A DNA stretch of 64,000 nt from Acidiphilium iwatense (GTDB lineage Bacteria > Pseudomonadota > Alphaproteobacteria > Acetobacterales > Acetobacteraceae). The notes beneath the pieces were generated by a model, which saw only the letters and a program-made list of their open reading frames with translations, searched no databases and was not told where the DNA came from. Numbering within the stretch: the first letter of the stretch is position 1; every line of letters starts with the position of its first letter. The stretch spans positions 44,305-108,304 of the forward strand of contig NZ_JAKGBZ010000011.1 in NCBI RefSeq assembly GCF_021556475.1, given 5' to 3'. Of this stretch, positions 35,747 to 45,255 are shown piece after piece. A program made the position numbers and the translations under genes.

Positions 35747-36182
35747 TGCGGATAGTTTCCTTTTTGTGAAGCGATTGAAAGGCGCAGAACTCCGCCGACG
35801 AGGACGCCGTTCTGCCGATAATGTCGGGCGAAAGGCTCTATCTGACCCCCGGACCTGCGGCCCGCGCCGTCATCGAATCCTCCCGAGGCTTGATCGCTTT
35901 TGGCGTTGTCTCAAAAACCATCAAAACCTAAGAAAACGTATACAACCTCGCCTAACCTCGTCAATTTGATTCTAGAATTATTTTTCAATTTAAATCATTA
36001 AAATTGCATTACGGCCGGCTCCGTTGCAATTGGAGGTTGCTGTTTTCTCAGGATTTCAAGAATTTACCCGGCACATCGATCATAAAATGAGAATCTGATC
36101 AAAACGCCAAAAATCATCTTGATTTTAGCGACCTTGCATGGCGTGTTACCGCAATCGGCGGTTTCATGGCGAAGGAGTGAGC
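35747..36182. promoter_or_regulatory. AT-rich divergent region of the peptide-export locus
   Basis: About 435 bases between the precursor and its exporter genes. The stretch 35890-36130 is markedly AT-rich (for example ATTTTTCAATTTAAATCATT near 35979) inside GC-rich surroundings, which suits two back-to-back promoters or binding by a nucleoid protein such as a xenogeneic silencer. I found no second precursor with a double-glycine leader here and no convincing small gene on either strand. Confidence 0.5.
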
Positions 36183-37493
36183 GTGTCGGACGGTTTGTTT
36201 CGCGAAGCCACGCTCGACGCGCAGCGCGAGGAGTGGCTCGGCCCGATCCGTCTGGCCTCGCCGCCCGGACACTGGGTTCTGTCGGGCCTGGCCGGACTGA
36301 TCGGCGCTGCCGTCATTCTGTTCCTGGTCTTCGGCCACTATACACGGCGCCAGACCGTATCCGGCGCGCTGGTGCCCTCATCAGGCCTGCTGAACATCAG
36401 CGCGACCATCGCCGGAACGGTCAAGCGGGTCGATGTGCATGACGGCGAAACGGTTCGCGCCGGGCAGCGCCTGCTCGAACTTTCCGGCGATGTCGACAGC
36501 CGGAGCATGGGCCTGATCGACGTGCTGATCGGTCAATCGCTGCGCGACCAGCAGGCGCTGCTCGAACAGGATCTCGCCACCCAGAAACAGGAAGTCGCGA
36601 CCGAAACCGCAGGCCTGAACGCGAAACTCGTCATGCTGAACACCGAGCGCGGCGCGATCGCCGGGCAGATCGCGATCCAGAGGCAGGATATCGCCAGCAC
36701 CGAAGCGGTTCTCAACAAGTTCAAAAGCATCGGCGGCGGCCGTTTCATCTCCGATCTGCAGATGCAGCAGCAGAAATCCACCGTGTTCGCGGCCCGCGCC
36801 CAGCTCAAGGCGCTCGAGCGCGAAACCGCCGCGATCGATCAGCAGATCGCCAAGACGACCCAGGATATCCACCAATTGCCGCTGAACGCGGCCACCCAAT
36901 CGAACGCGACCCGCTCGAAACTGGCCAGTATCCGTCAGCAGCTTGCGCGGACTGCCGCTTCCGCCTCGATCGTGCAGCGCGCGCCGAATGCCGGCATCGT
37001 CTCGTCGATCGTGGTCGATCCGGGCCAGGCGGTCGCCACCGGCCAGTCGCTGATCTCGATCACCCCGGCAGGTTCGATCCTGCGCGCGCAGTTGCTGGTT
37101 CCCAGCCGGGCGATCGGCTTCATTCATCGGGGCAGCCGGCTCAACCTGCGCTACGCCGCCTTTCCCTACCAGGAATTCGGCCAGTATCGCGGCACCGTCG
37201 TCTCGATTTCGAAAAGCGCGCTGACACCAAGCGAAGTCGCGGCTCTGACCCAGACGCAGGCGAAGGAACCGCTGTACCGGGTGATGGTCGCGCTTGACCG
37301 CACCCATGTCGATGTCTACGGCCAGCGGGAGGCGCTACGCGCCGGACTGGCGCTCGATGCGACCATCGTGCTCGACCGGCGACGGCTGATCCAATGGGTG
37401 TTCGAACCGCTCTATGGTCTTGGGCGGGACGTATTCGTCGGCACACCGCACCACCCGGCGGTGCGGCGGACCGGCTCGAAGGTCGCGTCATGA
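36183..37493 (+). CDS. HlyD-family periplasmic adaptor for peptide export
   Basis: 436 residues from GTG 36183, which follows GAAGGAG by five bases; the longer frame from an upstream ATG lacks a ribosome site. One membrane helix (about residues 31-49) is followed by an RRQTVSGALVPSSGLL strand, the biotinyl-lipoyl half-motif (ATIAGTVKRVDVHDGETVRAGQ), a long coiled-coil hairpin rich in Gln and Ala, and the closing barrel (APNAGIVSSIVVDPGQAVATGQ). Such adaptors link a C39 ABC exporter to an outer-membrane channel. The stop overlaps the ATG of the exporter gene (ATGA). It resembles the CvaA/MchE role in microcin secretion. Confidence 0.9.
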   Translation: MSDGLFREATLDAQREEWLGPIRLASPPGHWVLSGLAGLIGAAVILFLVFGHYTRRQTVSGALVPSSGLLNISATIAGTVKRVDVHDGETVRAGQRLLELSGDVDSRSMGLIDVLIGQSLRDQQALLEQDLATQKQEVATETAGLNAKLVMLNTERGAIAGQIAIQRQDIASTEAVLNKFKSIGGGRFISDLQMQQQKSTVFAARAQLKALERETAAIDQQIAKTTQDIHQLPLNAATQSNATRSKLASIRQQLARTAASASIVQRAPNAGIVSSIVVDPGQAVATGQSLISITPAGSILRAQLLVPSRAIGFIHRGSRLNLRYAAFPYQEFGQYRGTVVSISKSALTPSEVAALTQTQAKEPLYRVMVALDRTHVDVYGQREALRAGLALDATIVLDRRRLIQWVFEPLYGLGRDVFVGTPHHPAVRRTGSKVAS

Positions 37494-39685
37494 AAATCCC
37501 GGATTTCGCATCGTTCGGCCTCGACGGCCTTACCTTCGGATTCGGCCGGCATTTGCCGATCGTTTTGCAGACCGAGGCGGCGGAATGCGGTCTCGCCTGC
37601 CTCACCATGGTCGGGCGCTATCACGGCCACGATATCGACCTGCCCAATCTGCGCCGGCAATTTCCCGCCTCGCTCAAGGGGGCAAATCTGACCCGGCTGA
37701 TTGAGATCGCCGGCCGGCTCGGTCTCGATTCGCGACCGCTCCGGCTCGAACTGGAGGATCTGAAAAACCTCGGAACGCCGTGCCTGCTGCACTGGGATCT
37801 CAATCATTTCGTCGTGCTCAAATCGGCCGACGCGAACGGCGTGACCATCCACGACCCGTCGCGCGGCGTGCGCCGGCTGACCCTTGCCGAAGCGTCGCGC
37901 TCGTTCACCGGCATCGCGCTCGAATTGTCGCCGCGCGCCGATTTCCGGCCCGCCGAGGCGCGGCGCTCGATCTCGCTGCGCGCCCTCGCCGGCCGGATCG
38001 TGGGACTGCGCGCGGCCGCCGTGCAGATCCTGATCCTCGCTCTGGCGCTCGAGATATTCGGCATTCTGGGGCCGTTCTATCTGCAATGGGTGATCGATCA
38101 GGTGCTGGTCACCGCCGATCATTCGCTGCTCACCCTGCTCGGCATCGGTTTCGTACTGGTCACGATTTTTTCGGTGGCGATCTCGGCTTTGCGCGGCTGG
38201 GTCGTGGTCTATGTCAGCACCCTGCTCGACGTGCAGTGGGCCTCCAACGTGTTCGCCCATCTGATGCGCCTGCCGCTCGACTATTTCGAGAAACGCCATA
38301 TCGGCGACGTGGTGTCGCGCTACGGTGCGGTGCAGAACATCCAGCGCACGCTGACCACCAAGTTCGTCGAAGCCGTGCTCGATGGGGTGATGGCGATCCT
38401 CACCCTGGTCATTCTGTTCATCTACAGCCCGGCCCTGAGCGTCATCGTGCTCGGCGTGTTCGCCGCCTATGGCGCGCTGCGCTGGCTGTTCTTCATGCCG
38501 CTGCGCCAGGCGACCGAGGATCAGATCGTCTTCGCCGCCCGTCAGCAGAGCCAGTTGCTGGAGGCGATCCGAGGCGTGCAGCCGATCAAGCTGTATAACA
38601 AGCAGAACGAACGCACCGCGCGCTACGGCAACGCCCTGGTCGAGACCGCGAACCGCTCGGTCATGGTGCGCCGGCTGCATATCGTGTTCACCGCGCTGCA
38701 ATCCGGCCTGTTCGGGCTGGAGAACGTGGCGCTGATCTGGCTCGCGGCCCTTCTGGTGCTGCGCGGACAGTTCACCGTCGGCATGCTGATCGCCTTCACC
38801 ATGTATGCGAAGCAATTCACCGCGCGCGCCGGCAATCTGGTCGATTCGGCGATCGAGTTGCGGATGCTCCGGCTCTATGGCGAACGCCTCGCGGATATTG
38901 TGCTGACGCCGCCGGAACGGCATGTCGGCTCGGCCTATGAAGGGCCGCTGCCGACACCGTCGATCGAACTGCGCAATGTCGGTTTCCGCTACGGCGACGG
39001 CGAGCCCTGGATTTTGCGGAACTGCTCGATGCTGATCGAAGCCGGGCAATCGGCCGCGCTGGTCGGGCCGTCCGGTGCCGGCAAGACCACTTTGGCCAAA
39101 TTGATCCTCGGGCTGCTGGAACCCACCGAAGGCGAAATCCTGGTCGGCGGCCTCGACATCCGCACGCTCGGCCTCGCCACCTATCGCTCGATGATCGGCG
39201 CGGTGATGCAGGACGACCAGTTGTTCGCCGGATCGATCGCGGAAAATATCAGCTTCTTCGATCCGGCGTCAACGAACGAGCAGGTGACCGAAGCCGCGAC
39301 CATGGCCGGAATTCACGACGAAATCGTGGCGCAACCGATGGGCTATCGGACGCTGGTGGGAGACATGGGCTCGACGCTTTCAGGCGGCCAGCGCCAGCGG
39401 CTGATCCTGGCGCGTGCGCTGTATCACCGGCCGCGCATCCTGTTGCTCGATGAAGCGACCAGCCATCTCGACACCGCGCGCGAGGCCCGCATCGTCGAGG
39501 CGATCGCAGGGCTGAACGCGACCCGCATCGTGATCGCCCACCGCCGCGAGACCATCGTGCTGTGCGACCAGATCATTCTGCTGAACGCCGGCCAGGCGAA
39601 CCGGATCACCCTGGCGCCGCCGACGCCGGAAGCACAGGAAACCCAAGCCGGCGTCCGTAACAAACGGAAACATGAAAAAGCCTGA
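37490..39685 (+). CDS. C39 peptidase-containing ABC exporter (CvaB/PCAT type)
   Basis: 731 residues. The N-terminal C39 domain has the catalytic Cys in QTEAAECGLACL (about residue 30), the His in LHWDLNHFVVL and the Asp in HDPSRG. A six-helix membrane domain follows. The nucleotide-binding domain has Walker A GPSGAGKTT, signature [15 protein letters not shown] and Walker B ILLLDEATSHLD. Proteins of this kind cut double-glycine leaders and export the peptide. The ATG overlaps the HlyD gene stop. The matching precursor lies divergently. No TolC-type channel gene is adjacent, so a general one is presumably used. Confidence 0.93.
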   Translation: MKIPDFASFGLDGLTFGFGRHLPIVLQTEAAECGLACLTMVGRYHGHDIDLPNLRRQFPASLKGANLTRLIEIAGRLGLDSRPLRLELEDLKNLGTPCLLHWDLNHFVVLKSADANGVTIHDPSRGVRRLTLAEASRSFTGIALELSPRADFRPAEARRSISLRALAGRIVGLRAAAVQILILALALEIFGILGPFYLQWVIDQVLVTADHSLLTLLGIGFVLVTIFSVAISALRGWVVVYVSTLLDVQWASNVFAHLMRLPLDYFEKRHIGDVVSRYGAVQNIQRTLTTKFVEAVLDGVMAILTLVILFIYSPALSVIVLGVFAAYGALRWLFFMPLRQATEDQIVFAARQQSQLLEAIRGVQPIKLYNKQNERTARYGNALVETANRSVMVRRLHIVFTALQSGLFGLENVALIWLAALLVLRGQFTVGMLIAFTMYAKQFTARAGNLVDSAIELRMLRLYGERLADIVLTPPERHVGSAYEGPLPTPSIELRNVGFRYGDGEPWILRNCSMLIEAGQSAALVGPSGAGKTTLAKLILGLLEPTEGEILVGGLDIRTLGLATYRSMIGAVMQDDQLFAGSIAENISFFDPASTNEQVTEAATMAGIHDEIVAQPMGYRTLVGDMGSTLSGGQRQRLILARALYHRPRILLLDEATSHLDTAREARIVEAIAGLNATRIVIAHRRETIVLCDQIILLNAGQANRITLAPPTPEAQETQAGVRNKRKHEKA

Positions 39686-39790
39686 AAATCAATAACTTAT
39701 AGAGAAATAATCAGAAATATTCATTGATTTTCCAGACCGTTCGCCCGCGTCTAGTGTGCATCGCAGCGATTTGATGAGGCTTCGATCACG

Positions 39791-40738
39791 ATGACGCGCA
39801 TGGCCATGCGGCCGGATGGATGGACGAGGATGCCGCGGGCGGATGACACCCGGCGCGGCCTGAAATCGATCATTTCATGCGAAGGCTTCGGTCTGCACGG
39901 CGGCGCGGCGGTTCATCTGCGCTTCGTGCCGGCCGCGCCAGGGAGCGGCATCGTATTCCGGCGCACCGATCTCGATGCGACCATTCCGGCACGGCACGAT
40001 TTCGTCGCCGATACCCGTCTCTGCACCGTTCTCGCCGATCCCCGGCACCCGGAGGCGCGGATCGGTACGGTCGAGCATGTCATGGCATCCCTCGCCGGGC
40101 TTGGGATCGACGATGTGCTGATCGAGGTGGATGGCCCGGAAGTCCCGATCCTCGATGGTTCGGCCGCTGAATTCGTGTTCCTGCTCACCTGTGCTGGCAT
40201 CGCCGAAAGCGAGGCGCCGCGCGAGGTAATCGAAATCCTGCGCCCGGTGCGCATCGCCGACGGCGCTGCCTTCGCCGAACTGCGCCCCGCCGGGCCGGAT
40301 GCCGAAGGATTTGCCCTGGCGCTCGACATCGATTTTCCGGCCCGCGCGATTGGCCGCCAGGCTTTCTCGCTCGACCTCTCGCCCGCGCGCTTCACCGAGG
40401 ATCTGTCCCGCGCACGCACCTTCACCATGAAGGACGAGATCGACGCGCTGCATGAAGCCGGTCTGGCGCGCGGCGGCAGCCTCGCCAATGCGGTGGTGGT
40501 GGATGGCGGCCGCGTGCTCAACCCCGAGGGCCTGCGCTACCCTGACGAATTCGTGCGCCACAAGCTGCTCGACGTGGTGGGCGATCTCGCTTTGGCCGGC
40601 GCGCCGATCATCGGCCGCTTCGTCGGCGCGCGCACCGGCCACCGGCTGAACAATCTTTTGCTGCGCGCCTTGTTCGCGGATCCGGCGAATTATCGCCGGT
40701 TCGAGACCACCGTCCCGGAATTCGCCGCCGTCGCCTGA
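39791..40738 (+). CDS. lpxC: UDP-3-O-acyl-N-acetylglucosamine deacetylase
   Basis: 315 residues. It is the zinc deacetylase of the committed step of lipid A synthesis. Expected motifs are present: GFGLHGGAAVHL, GTVEHVMASLAGLGIDDV with a metal His, PILDGSAAEFV, and HKLLDVVGDLALAG with the second metal ligands, then GARTGHRLNN. Length is normal apart from an N-terminal extension of about 20 residues, so a later ATG could also be the start. The gene stands alone with its own short upstream region after the exporter gene. Confidence 0.94.
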   Translation: MTRMAMRPDGWTRMPRADDTRRGLKSIISCEGFGLHGGAAVHLRFVPAAPGSGIVFRRTDLDATIPARHDFVADTRLCTVLADPRHPEARIGTVEHVMASLAGLGIDDVLIEVDGPEVPILDGSAAEFVFLLTCAGIAESEAPREVIEILRPVRIADGAAFAELRPAGPDAEGFALALDIDFPARAIGRQAFSLDLSPARFTEDLSRARTFTMKDEIDALHEAGLARGGSLANAVVVDGGRVLNPEGLRYPDEFVRHKLLDVVGDLALAGAPIIGRFVGARTGHRLNNLLLRALFADPANYRRFETTVPEFAAVA

Positions 40739-40747
40739 CGGCCCCCC

Positions 40748-42385
40748 CTACCGGGTCGCCGCGATCACCCGTCCGTTCTGCATGCGCCAGATCCGGTCGA
40801 ATTTTTCCACGCCGGTCAGCCGATGGGCAATCAGCAGGACGGTCCGTCCGGCCAGGGTCTCGTTCAGCGTGCTCATGAACTCGCGTTCGGTCTCGATATC
40901 GAGACCCGAGCAGGGTTCGTCCAGAATCAGGACCGGCGCCGGACTCAGCAGCGTGCGCGCCAGCGCGAGACGCCGCCCCTGCCCGCCGGAAAACAATACC
41001 CCTTGTTCGCCGACCCAGGCATCGAGCCGATCCGGCAGGGCGCGAACGACATCGCCGATCCGCGCGGCATCCAGTGCCGCCCAGAGTTCCGCCTCGCTGG
41101 CATCGGGCCGGGCAAGGAGCAGATTATTGCGCACCGTATCGGCGAAAAGATGCGTCGCCTGCGACAGCCAGGCGACGCGCGTGCGCACGTCCGCCGCGTT
41201 GAGCCGTGCGATATCCACCCCGCCGAGCCTGATCTCCCCGGCCTCGGGTTCGGCAAGCTTGAGCGCCAGCGCGGCAAGGGTCGATTTTCCGGCACCCGAT
41301 GGCCCGAGCACGGCGATGCGCGAACCGGCCGGTACCTGAAGCGACAGCCCGTCGAACACCGGCGGCAAGGTGGCGGACCAGCGGAATGTCACCTCGTCGA
41401 AACTCAAGCCATGCGCAACCGGCATGGCGGCGGGCGAGGCGGGATCGGCGACGCGCGGCGGCGCTTCCGCCGCCTCCAGCACGCGAGTTGCCGCGGCGCT
41501 CGCGCGGCCCGCGATCACCCCGGCGCGCGGCATCGCGCCCACCGCCTCGAAAGCAGCGATCGCCACGAACACCGCGATAACGATGGCGACAGGACGCGCG
41601 CCATGGATCAGCAGAACGGCGAGAAGTGCTGCCTGCGCGGCCAGGAACGAGACCGCCTGCATCGCCCCCGCGCGCGCGGCGAGCATTCTTTCTGCACCGA
41701 ACAGCCGCGATTCCTGCGCCTGGATCGCGGCCAGCATCCGCCCCTCGGCGCCGTAAACCTTGACCTCCCGCAAGCCGCTCAGCGCATCGAGCGCTGCGAC
41801 GCGCAAGGCGCCGCCGGCCTGCGCTTCCGCCTCGGCGGACCGGCGCGCCGCTCCCATCGCCCGCCAGGGGAATAAAAAAGCGATCAGCGCGAACAGCGCC
41901 AGCACGATCGCTGCCGCCGCGGCATCCTCGCGTCCGACCACGAACAGCAGAACGGGAATCAGCATCAGGGCGCCGAAGCCGGGAACCAGGATGCGAAGAA
42001 AAATCCCGTCCAGCGCCTCGATGTCGTTGACCAGCCGGGCCAGAACGTCGCCCGCGCGACGATAGCCGAGCCCGCCGGCAGCGCTGCGCGCGAGGCCCCG
42101 GAAGAACCAGATGCGCAATGCCGTGAGCGCGCGGAACGTGGCATCGTGGGTGACCAGCCGTTCGAAATAGCGCAGCGCCACGCGCGCGACGCCAAGCGCC
42201 TCCAGCGCGGCCGGTACCGCGAGGCCGATGCCGAGCGTCGCCGCGGCGATGTAGCGGCCGGCACCGGCCATCAGCGCGACCCCGGCGGCGAGCGCGGCGA
42301 GAGCGACGATCACGCCTGCGGCAAGGGCGGCGCGCTGCGCCCGCCATAATCCGATGATCCGCAGGATCGGCCGCGCCCGGTTCAT
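40748..42385 (-). CDS. cydC: Thiol reductant ABC exporter subunit CydC
   Basis: 545 residues from the ATG at 42385, which overlaps the cydD stop by one base (TGATG). The frame is open far upstream through cydD, but the family start MNRARPILRIIGLWR is clear. A six-helix membrane domain precedes Walker A GPSGAGKST, signature FSGGQGRRLALARTLL and Walker B LILDEPCSGLD. CydDC exports cysteine and glutathione to the periplasm and is needed for cytochrome bd assembly. No cydAB genes adjoin it here. Confidence 0.92.
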   Translation of the reverse strand: MNRARPILRIIGLWRAQRAALAAGVIVALAALAAGVALMAGAGRYIAAATLGIGLAVPAALEALGVARVALRYFERLVTHDATFRALTALRIWFFRGLARSAAGGLGYRRAGDVLARLVNDIEALDGIFLRILVPGFGALMLIPVLLFVVGREDAAAAAIVLALFALIAFLFPWRAMGAARRSAEAEAQAGGALRVAALDALSGLREVKVYGAEGRMLAAIQAQESRLFGAERMLAARAGAMQAVSFLAAQAALLAVLLIHGARPVAIVIAVFVAIAAFEAVGAMPRAGVIAGRASAAATRVLEAAEAPPRVADPASPAAMPVAHGLSFDEVTFRWSATLPPVFDGLSLQVPAGSRIAVLGPSGAGKSTLAALALKLAEPEAGEIRLGGVDIARLNAADVRTRVAWLSQATHLFADTVRNNLLLARPDASEAELWAALDAARIGDVVRALPDRLDAWVGEQGVLFSGGQGRRLALARTLLSPAPVLILDEPCSGLDIETEREFMSTLNETLAGRTVLLIAHRLTGVEKFDRIWRMQNGRVIAATR

Positions 42386-44145
42386 CAAGCGACCCCTTCC
42401 AGCCCCGCGGTGCGCACGGCACCGAGATCGAGCTTGCGGCCGGTGAACTCGTGGGCGAAAGCGGCATGGCTCGCCAGGATCACGGTCCGCCCGATCGCGA
42501 GCCGCTTCAGGCTGTCCAGCACGTCGCGTTCGGTCGCCGGATCGAGCTGCGCGGTCGGTTCGTCGAGAAGCAGAAGCTTGGCGTCCTTCAGAAACGCGCG
42601 TGCGATCGCGATCCGCTGCGCCTGGCCGCCGGAAAGCCCATAGCCGCCGTCGCCGATCGGCGTCGCAAGCCCAAGCGGCAGCGCATCGGCGAAATCGGCG
42701 ACGCGGGCGAGCCGGACCGCCTCGCGCAATTCGGCCTCGCTCGCCTCCGGCCGGCCCAGCCGGATATTCTCCTCGATCGATCCCGCGAACAGAAAGGGCC
42801 GCTGGCCGATCATCGCGGTCATGCGCGCGAGCGCGGCCGGAACGATGGTCTCGATCGGCGCGCCGTTGACGGTGATCCGTCCGGCCTGCGGATGCGCGAA
42901 ACCGAGCAGCAATTCGAGAATCGTCGATTTGCCCGAGCCTGACGGTCCCACCAGCATCATCGTCTCGCCGGCCGGCAGGCGGAAACTGAGCCGATCGAGG
43001 ACCGTGCCGCGCAGCGTATCCCAGGCGAACGACACGCCCTCGAAAACGATGGTCACCCCTTGGGCCGGCACGGTGCGGATCGCGGGCGGCGGTGCGGCGT
43101 GCACCTCCGCGCGCGGCAGTTCGATCAGATCCTCCGCCGCCGTCTCGGCGGTCATCCGGTCCTGATAGACCGCCGAAAATGCCCGCAGCGGCGCGAAGAA
43201 CTCGGGCACCAGAAGCAGGGAAAACAGGGCAGCGGGAGCGGACGCCCAATGGCCGGCGAGCAGCGGTCCGGCGAACCGGATCGCGATCGCGACCAGCGCC
43301 GCGGCGGCGAGCAGATCCATCACCGTCGCGTTCAGAAAGGCGACGCGCAGGATACGCAGGGTGCGGCGGCGCAGCTCGTCGGCGGTGCCGCCCAGCGCCT
43401 CGGCCTCGGCCTCGGCCCGACCGGCGAGCACGATGGTCCCGATACCGCGCACCCGGTCGAGGAATCGCGTCTGCAGCCGCCGCATCGCGGTGAATTGCCG
43501 GCGTGCCGCCATGCCGGTGCCGATTCCGGTAACCGCCATCGAAACGGGCACCAGCAATCCGGCGATCAGCAGAATGAGCCCGCTGCGCCAGTCGGCGATC
43601 GCCGCGGCGGCGGCGACCATCAGGGGACCCACCAACGCAATGCCGGACGCCGGAATCCAGCGCCCGTGCAGCCCGCCCAGCGCCTCGATCCGATCGACCA
43701 CCACCGCCGCGAGCTCGGCGGAATGGCGCCCGCGCAGCAAGCCGGGGCCGAGCGTCATCAGCCCGCCGAGCGTGGCACTGCGCAGCCGGCGACGCGCGGC
43801 GATGCCGAGCCTTGCTGCCTCGCGTTCCTGCACGACGATCAGCCCGGCGCGCAGCACGGCGGCGATCGCGAAGCCGATCGCGAGCAATTCGACCGGCGCC
43901 GAACCGGGGCGCAGAGCGGCGGCGAGCAGGCGGGACGCGCAATAGATTTGGCCGATCGCGAGCAGAACGCCGAGCAGCCCGAGACCGGTCGCGGGCGCGG
44001 CGCGGCGCCGTCCGCCGCGAATTTCCTGCCTGATCCATGATTTTGTCGGGGAGACGCTGCGTGCCATGGCCGGAGACATATAAAGCTTTCCCATGAAACC
44101 CAACAGCACGGGACGCCGGGGACCGCGAGAGCGCGATTTCTTCAT
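42385..44145 (-). CDS. cydD: Thiol reductant ABC exporter subunit CydD
   Basis: About 586 residues; the ATG at 44145 follows TTGAGG at seven bases, though ATGs at 44094, 44079 and 44067 are alternatives, since the first 30 residues are basic and not conserved-looking. A membrane domain starts near LLGVLLAIGQIYCASRLLAAAL. The ATPase domain has Walker A GPSGSGKST, LSGGQAQRIAIARAFL and LLLLDEPTAQLD. It forms a heterodimer with CydC. The gene pair is transcribed away from panC. Confidence 0.92.
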   Translation of the reverse strand: MKKSRSRGPRRPVLLGFMGKLYMSPAMARSVSPTKSWIRQEIRGGRRRAAPATGLGLLGVLLAIGQIYCASRLLAAALRPGSAPVELLAIGFAIAAVLRAGLIVVQEREAARLGIAARRRLRSATLGGLMTLGPGLLRGRHSAELAAVVVDRIEALGGLHGRWIPASGIALVGPLMVAAAAAIADWRSGLILLIAGLLVPVSMAVTGIGTGMAARRQFTAMRRLQTRFLDRVRGIGTIVLAGRAEAEAEALGGTADELRRRTLRILRVAFLNATVMDLLAAAALVAIAIRFAGPLLAGHWASAPAALFSLLLVPEFFAPLRAFSAVYQDRMTAETAAEDLIELPRAEVHAAPPPAIRTVPAQGVTIVFEGVSFAWDTLRGTVLDRLSFRLPAGETMMLVGPSGSGKSTILELLLGFAHPQAGRITVNGAPIETIVPAALARMTAMIGQRPFLFAGSIEENIRLGRPEASEAELREAVRLARVADFADALPLGLATPIGDGGYGLSGGQAQRIAIARAFLKDAKLLLLDEPTAQLDPATERDVLDSLKRLAIGRTVILASHAAFAHEFTGRKLDLGAVRTAGLEGVA

Positions 44146-44330
44146 CACGGTGCCTCAATGAAGCGGGATCAAGTCATGAATCTAACAAGAACATGACGAG
44201 AAGATGACTAATTTATTCATGTTTTCAAAGAACAAACCAGGACTCAGACCGGCGGGAGTGGACGAAAGCGCCGGTTTCGCCCATGAGGCGCCGCATAACG
44301 TAGTCAAAAGACATGTGAGCCGAGGAACCC

Positions 44331-45155
44331 ATGCACATCGCCCGTACCCTTGCGGAACTGCGCGCGGCCCGTGCTGGCCACGCTGGTCCTCTGGCCCTCG
44401 TTCCGACCATGGGTGCGCTGCATGACGGGCATCTCGCGCTGGTGCGCGCCGCGCGCGCCGCCGGGGGTGCGGTCGCCGCCTCGATTTTCGTCAACCCGAC
44501 ACAGTTCGGTCCCAATGAGGATTTCGGCCGCTATCCGCGCGATCCCGATGCCGATTGCGCGATGCTGGAAGCGGCAGGCTGCGACCTCGTCTGGCTGCCG
44601 ACGGTCGACATCATGTATCCGCCGGATGGGGCGACCATGATCGACGTCGCCGGTCCCGCCTTATTGTGGGAAGGCGCCGCGCGGCCCGGCCATTTTCGCG
44701 GAGTCGCAACCGTGGTCGCCAAGCTGTTCGGCCAAATGCGGCCCGATTCTGCCTATTTCGGTGAAAAAGACTGGCAACAAATCCAGGTGATCCACCGGAT
44801 GGCGGAAGATCTTCTGCTGCCGGTCGCGATCGTCGCGGTGCCGACACGGCGCGAGGCGGACGGCCTCGCCATGTCGTCGCGCAACCGCTACCTCACCCCG
44901 GAAGACCGTGCGCGGGCGCCGGATCTGTTCGCGACCTTGTGCCGCGCGCGCGATGAGCTGCGCGCCGGCGCTGCTATCGAAGCGACACTCGCCGCCGGGC
45001 GCGAAACCCTCGCGCGCGCCGGCTTCGCGGTGGATTATCTTGCCTTGGTCGCGCCCGAGTCGCTGGCACCGCTCAATGCCCGCGCGGGAGCGGCCCGGCT
45101 GATCGCGGCGGCGCGGCTCGGCTCGACGCGTCTGCTCGACAATATCGCGGTCTGA
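44331..45155 (+). CDS. panC: Pantothenate synthetase (pantoate-beta-alanine ligase)
   Basis: 274 residues, normal size. It joins pantoate and beta-alanine with ATP to make pantothenate. The signature VPTMGALHDGHLALVRAAR near residue 25 includes the HDGH nucleotide motif, and SIFVNPTQFGPNEDF, FGEKDWQQIQVI and AMSSRNRYL are all as expected. No panB or panD gene adjoins it. The start is the ATG at 44331 downstream of GAGCCGAGG. Confidence 0.95.
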   Translation: MHIARTLAELRAARAGHAGPLALVPTMGALHDGHLALVRAARAAGGAVAASIFVNPTQFGPNEDFGRYPRDPDADCAMLEAAGCDLVWLPTVDIMYPPDGATMIDVAGPALLWEGAARPGHFRGVATVVAKLFGQMRPDSAYFGEKDWQQIQVIHRMAEDLLLPVAIVAVPTRREADGLAMSSRNRYLTPEDRARAPDLFATLCRARDELRAGAAIEATLAAGRETLARAGFAVDYLALVAPESLAPLNARAGAARLIAAARLGSTRLLDNIAV

Positions 45156-45255
45156 ATCGGAAGCCTGCCCGCCGGATTCCCGATCGGACGCTAACGGAAA
45201 TTTTACTCTGAACCTTCATAATCGCCGCTGAACCTCTCAAGGTCCGAATGGAGCG

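Noticed and set aside
40748..44158. A single 1136-residue minus-strand open frame
   Set aside because: Only its C-terminal 545 residues match CydC. The upstream part is an out-of-frame reading of cydD that lacks stops because of high GC.
44175..44195. Possible third LexA box (GAACATGACGAGAAG)
   Set aside because: The second half-site is GAAG, not GAAC, and the flanking genes (cydD, panC) are not expected SOS targets.
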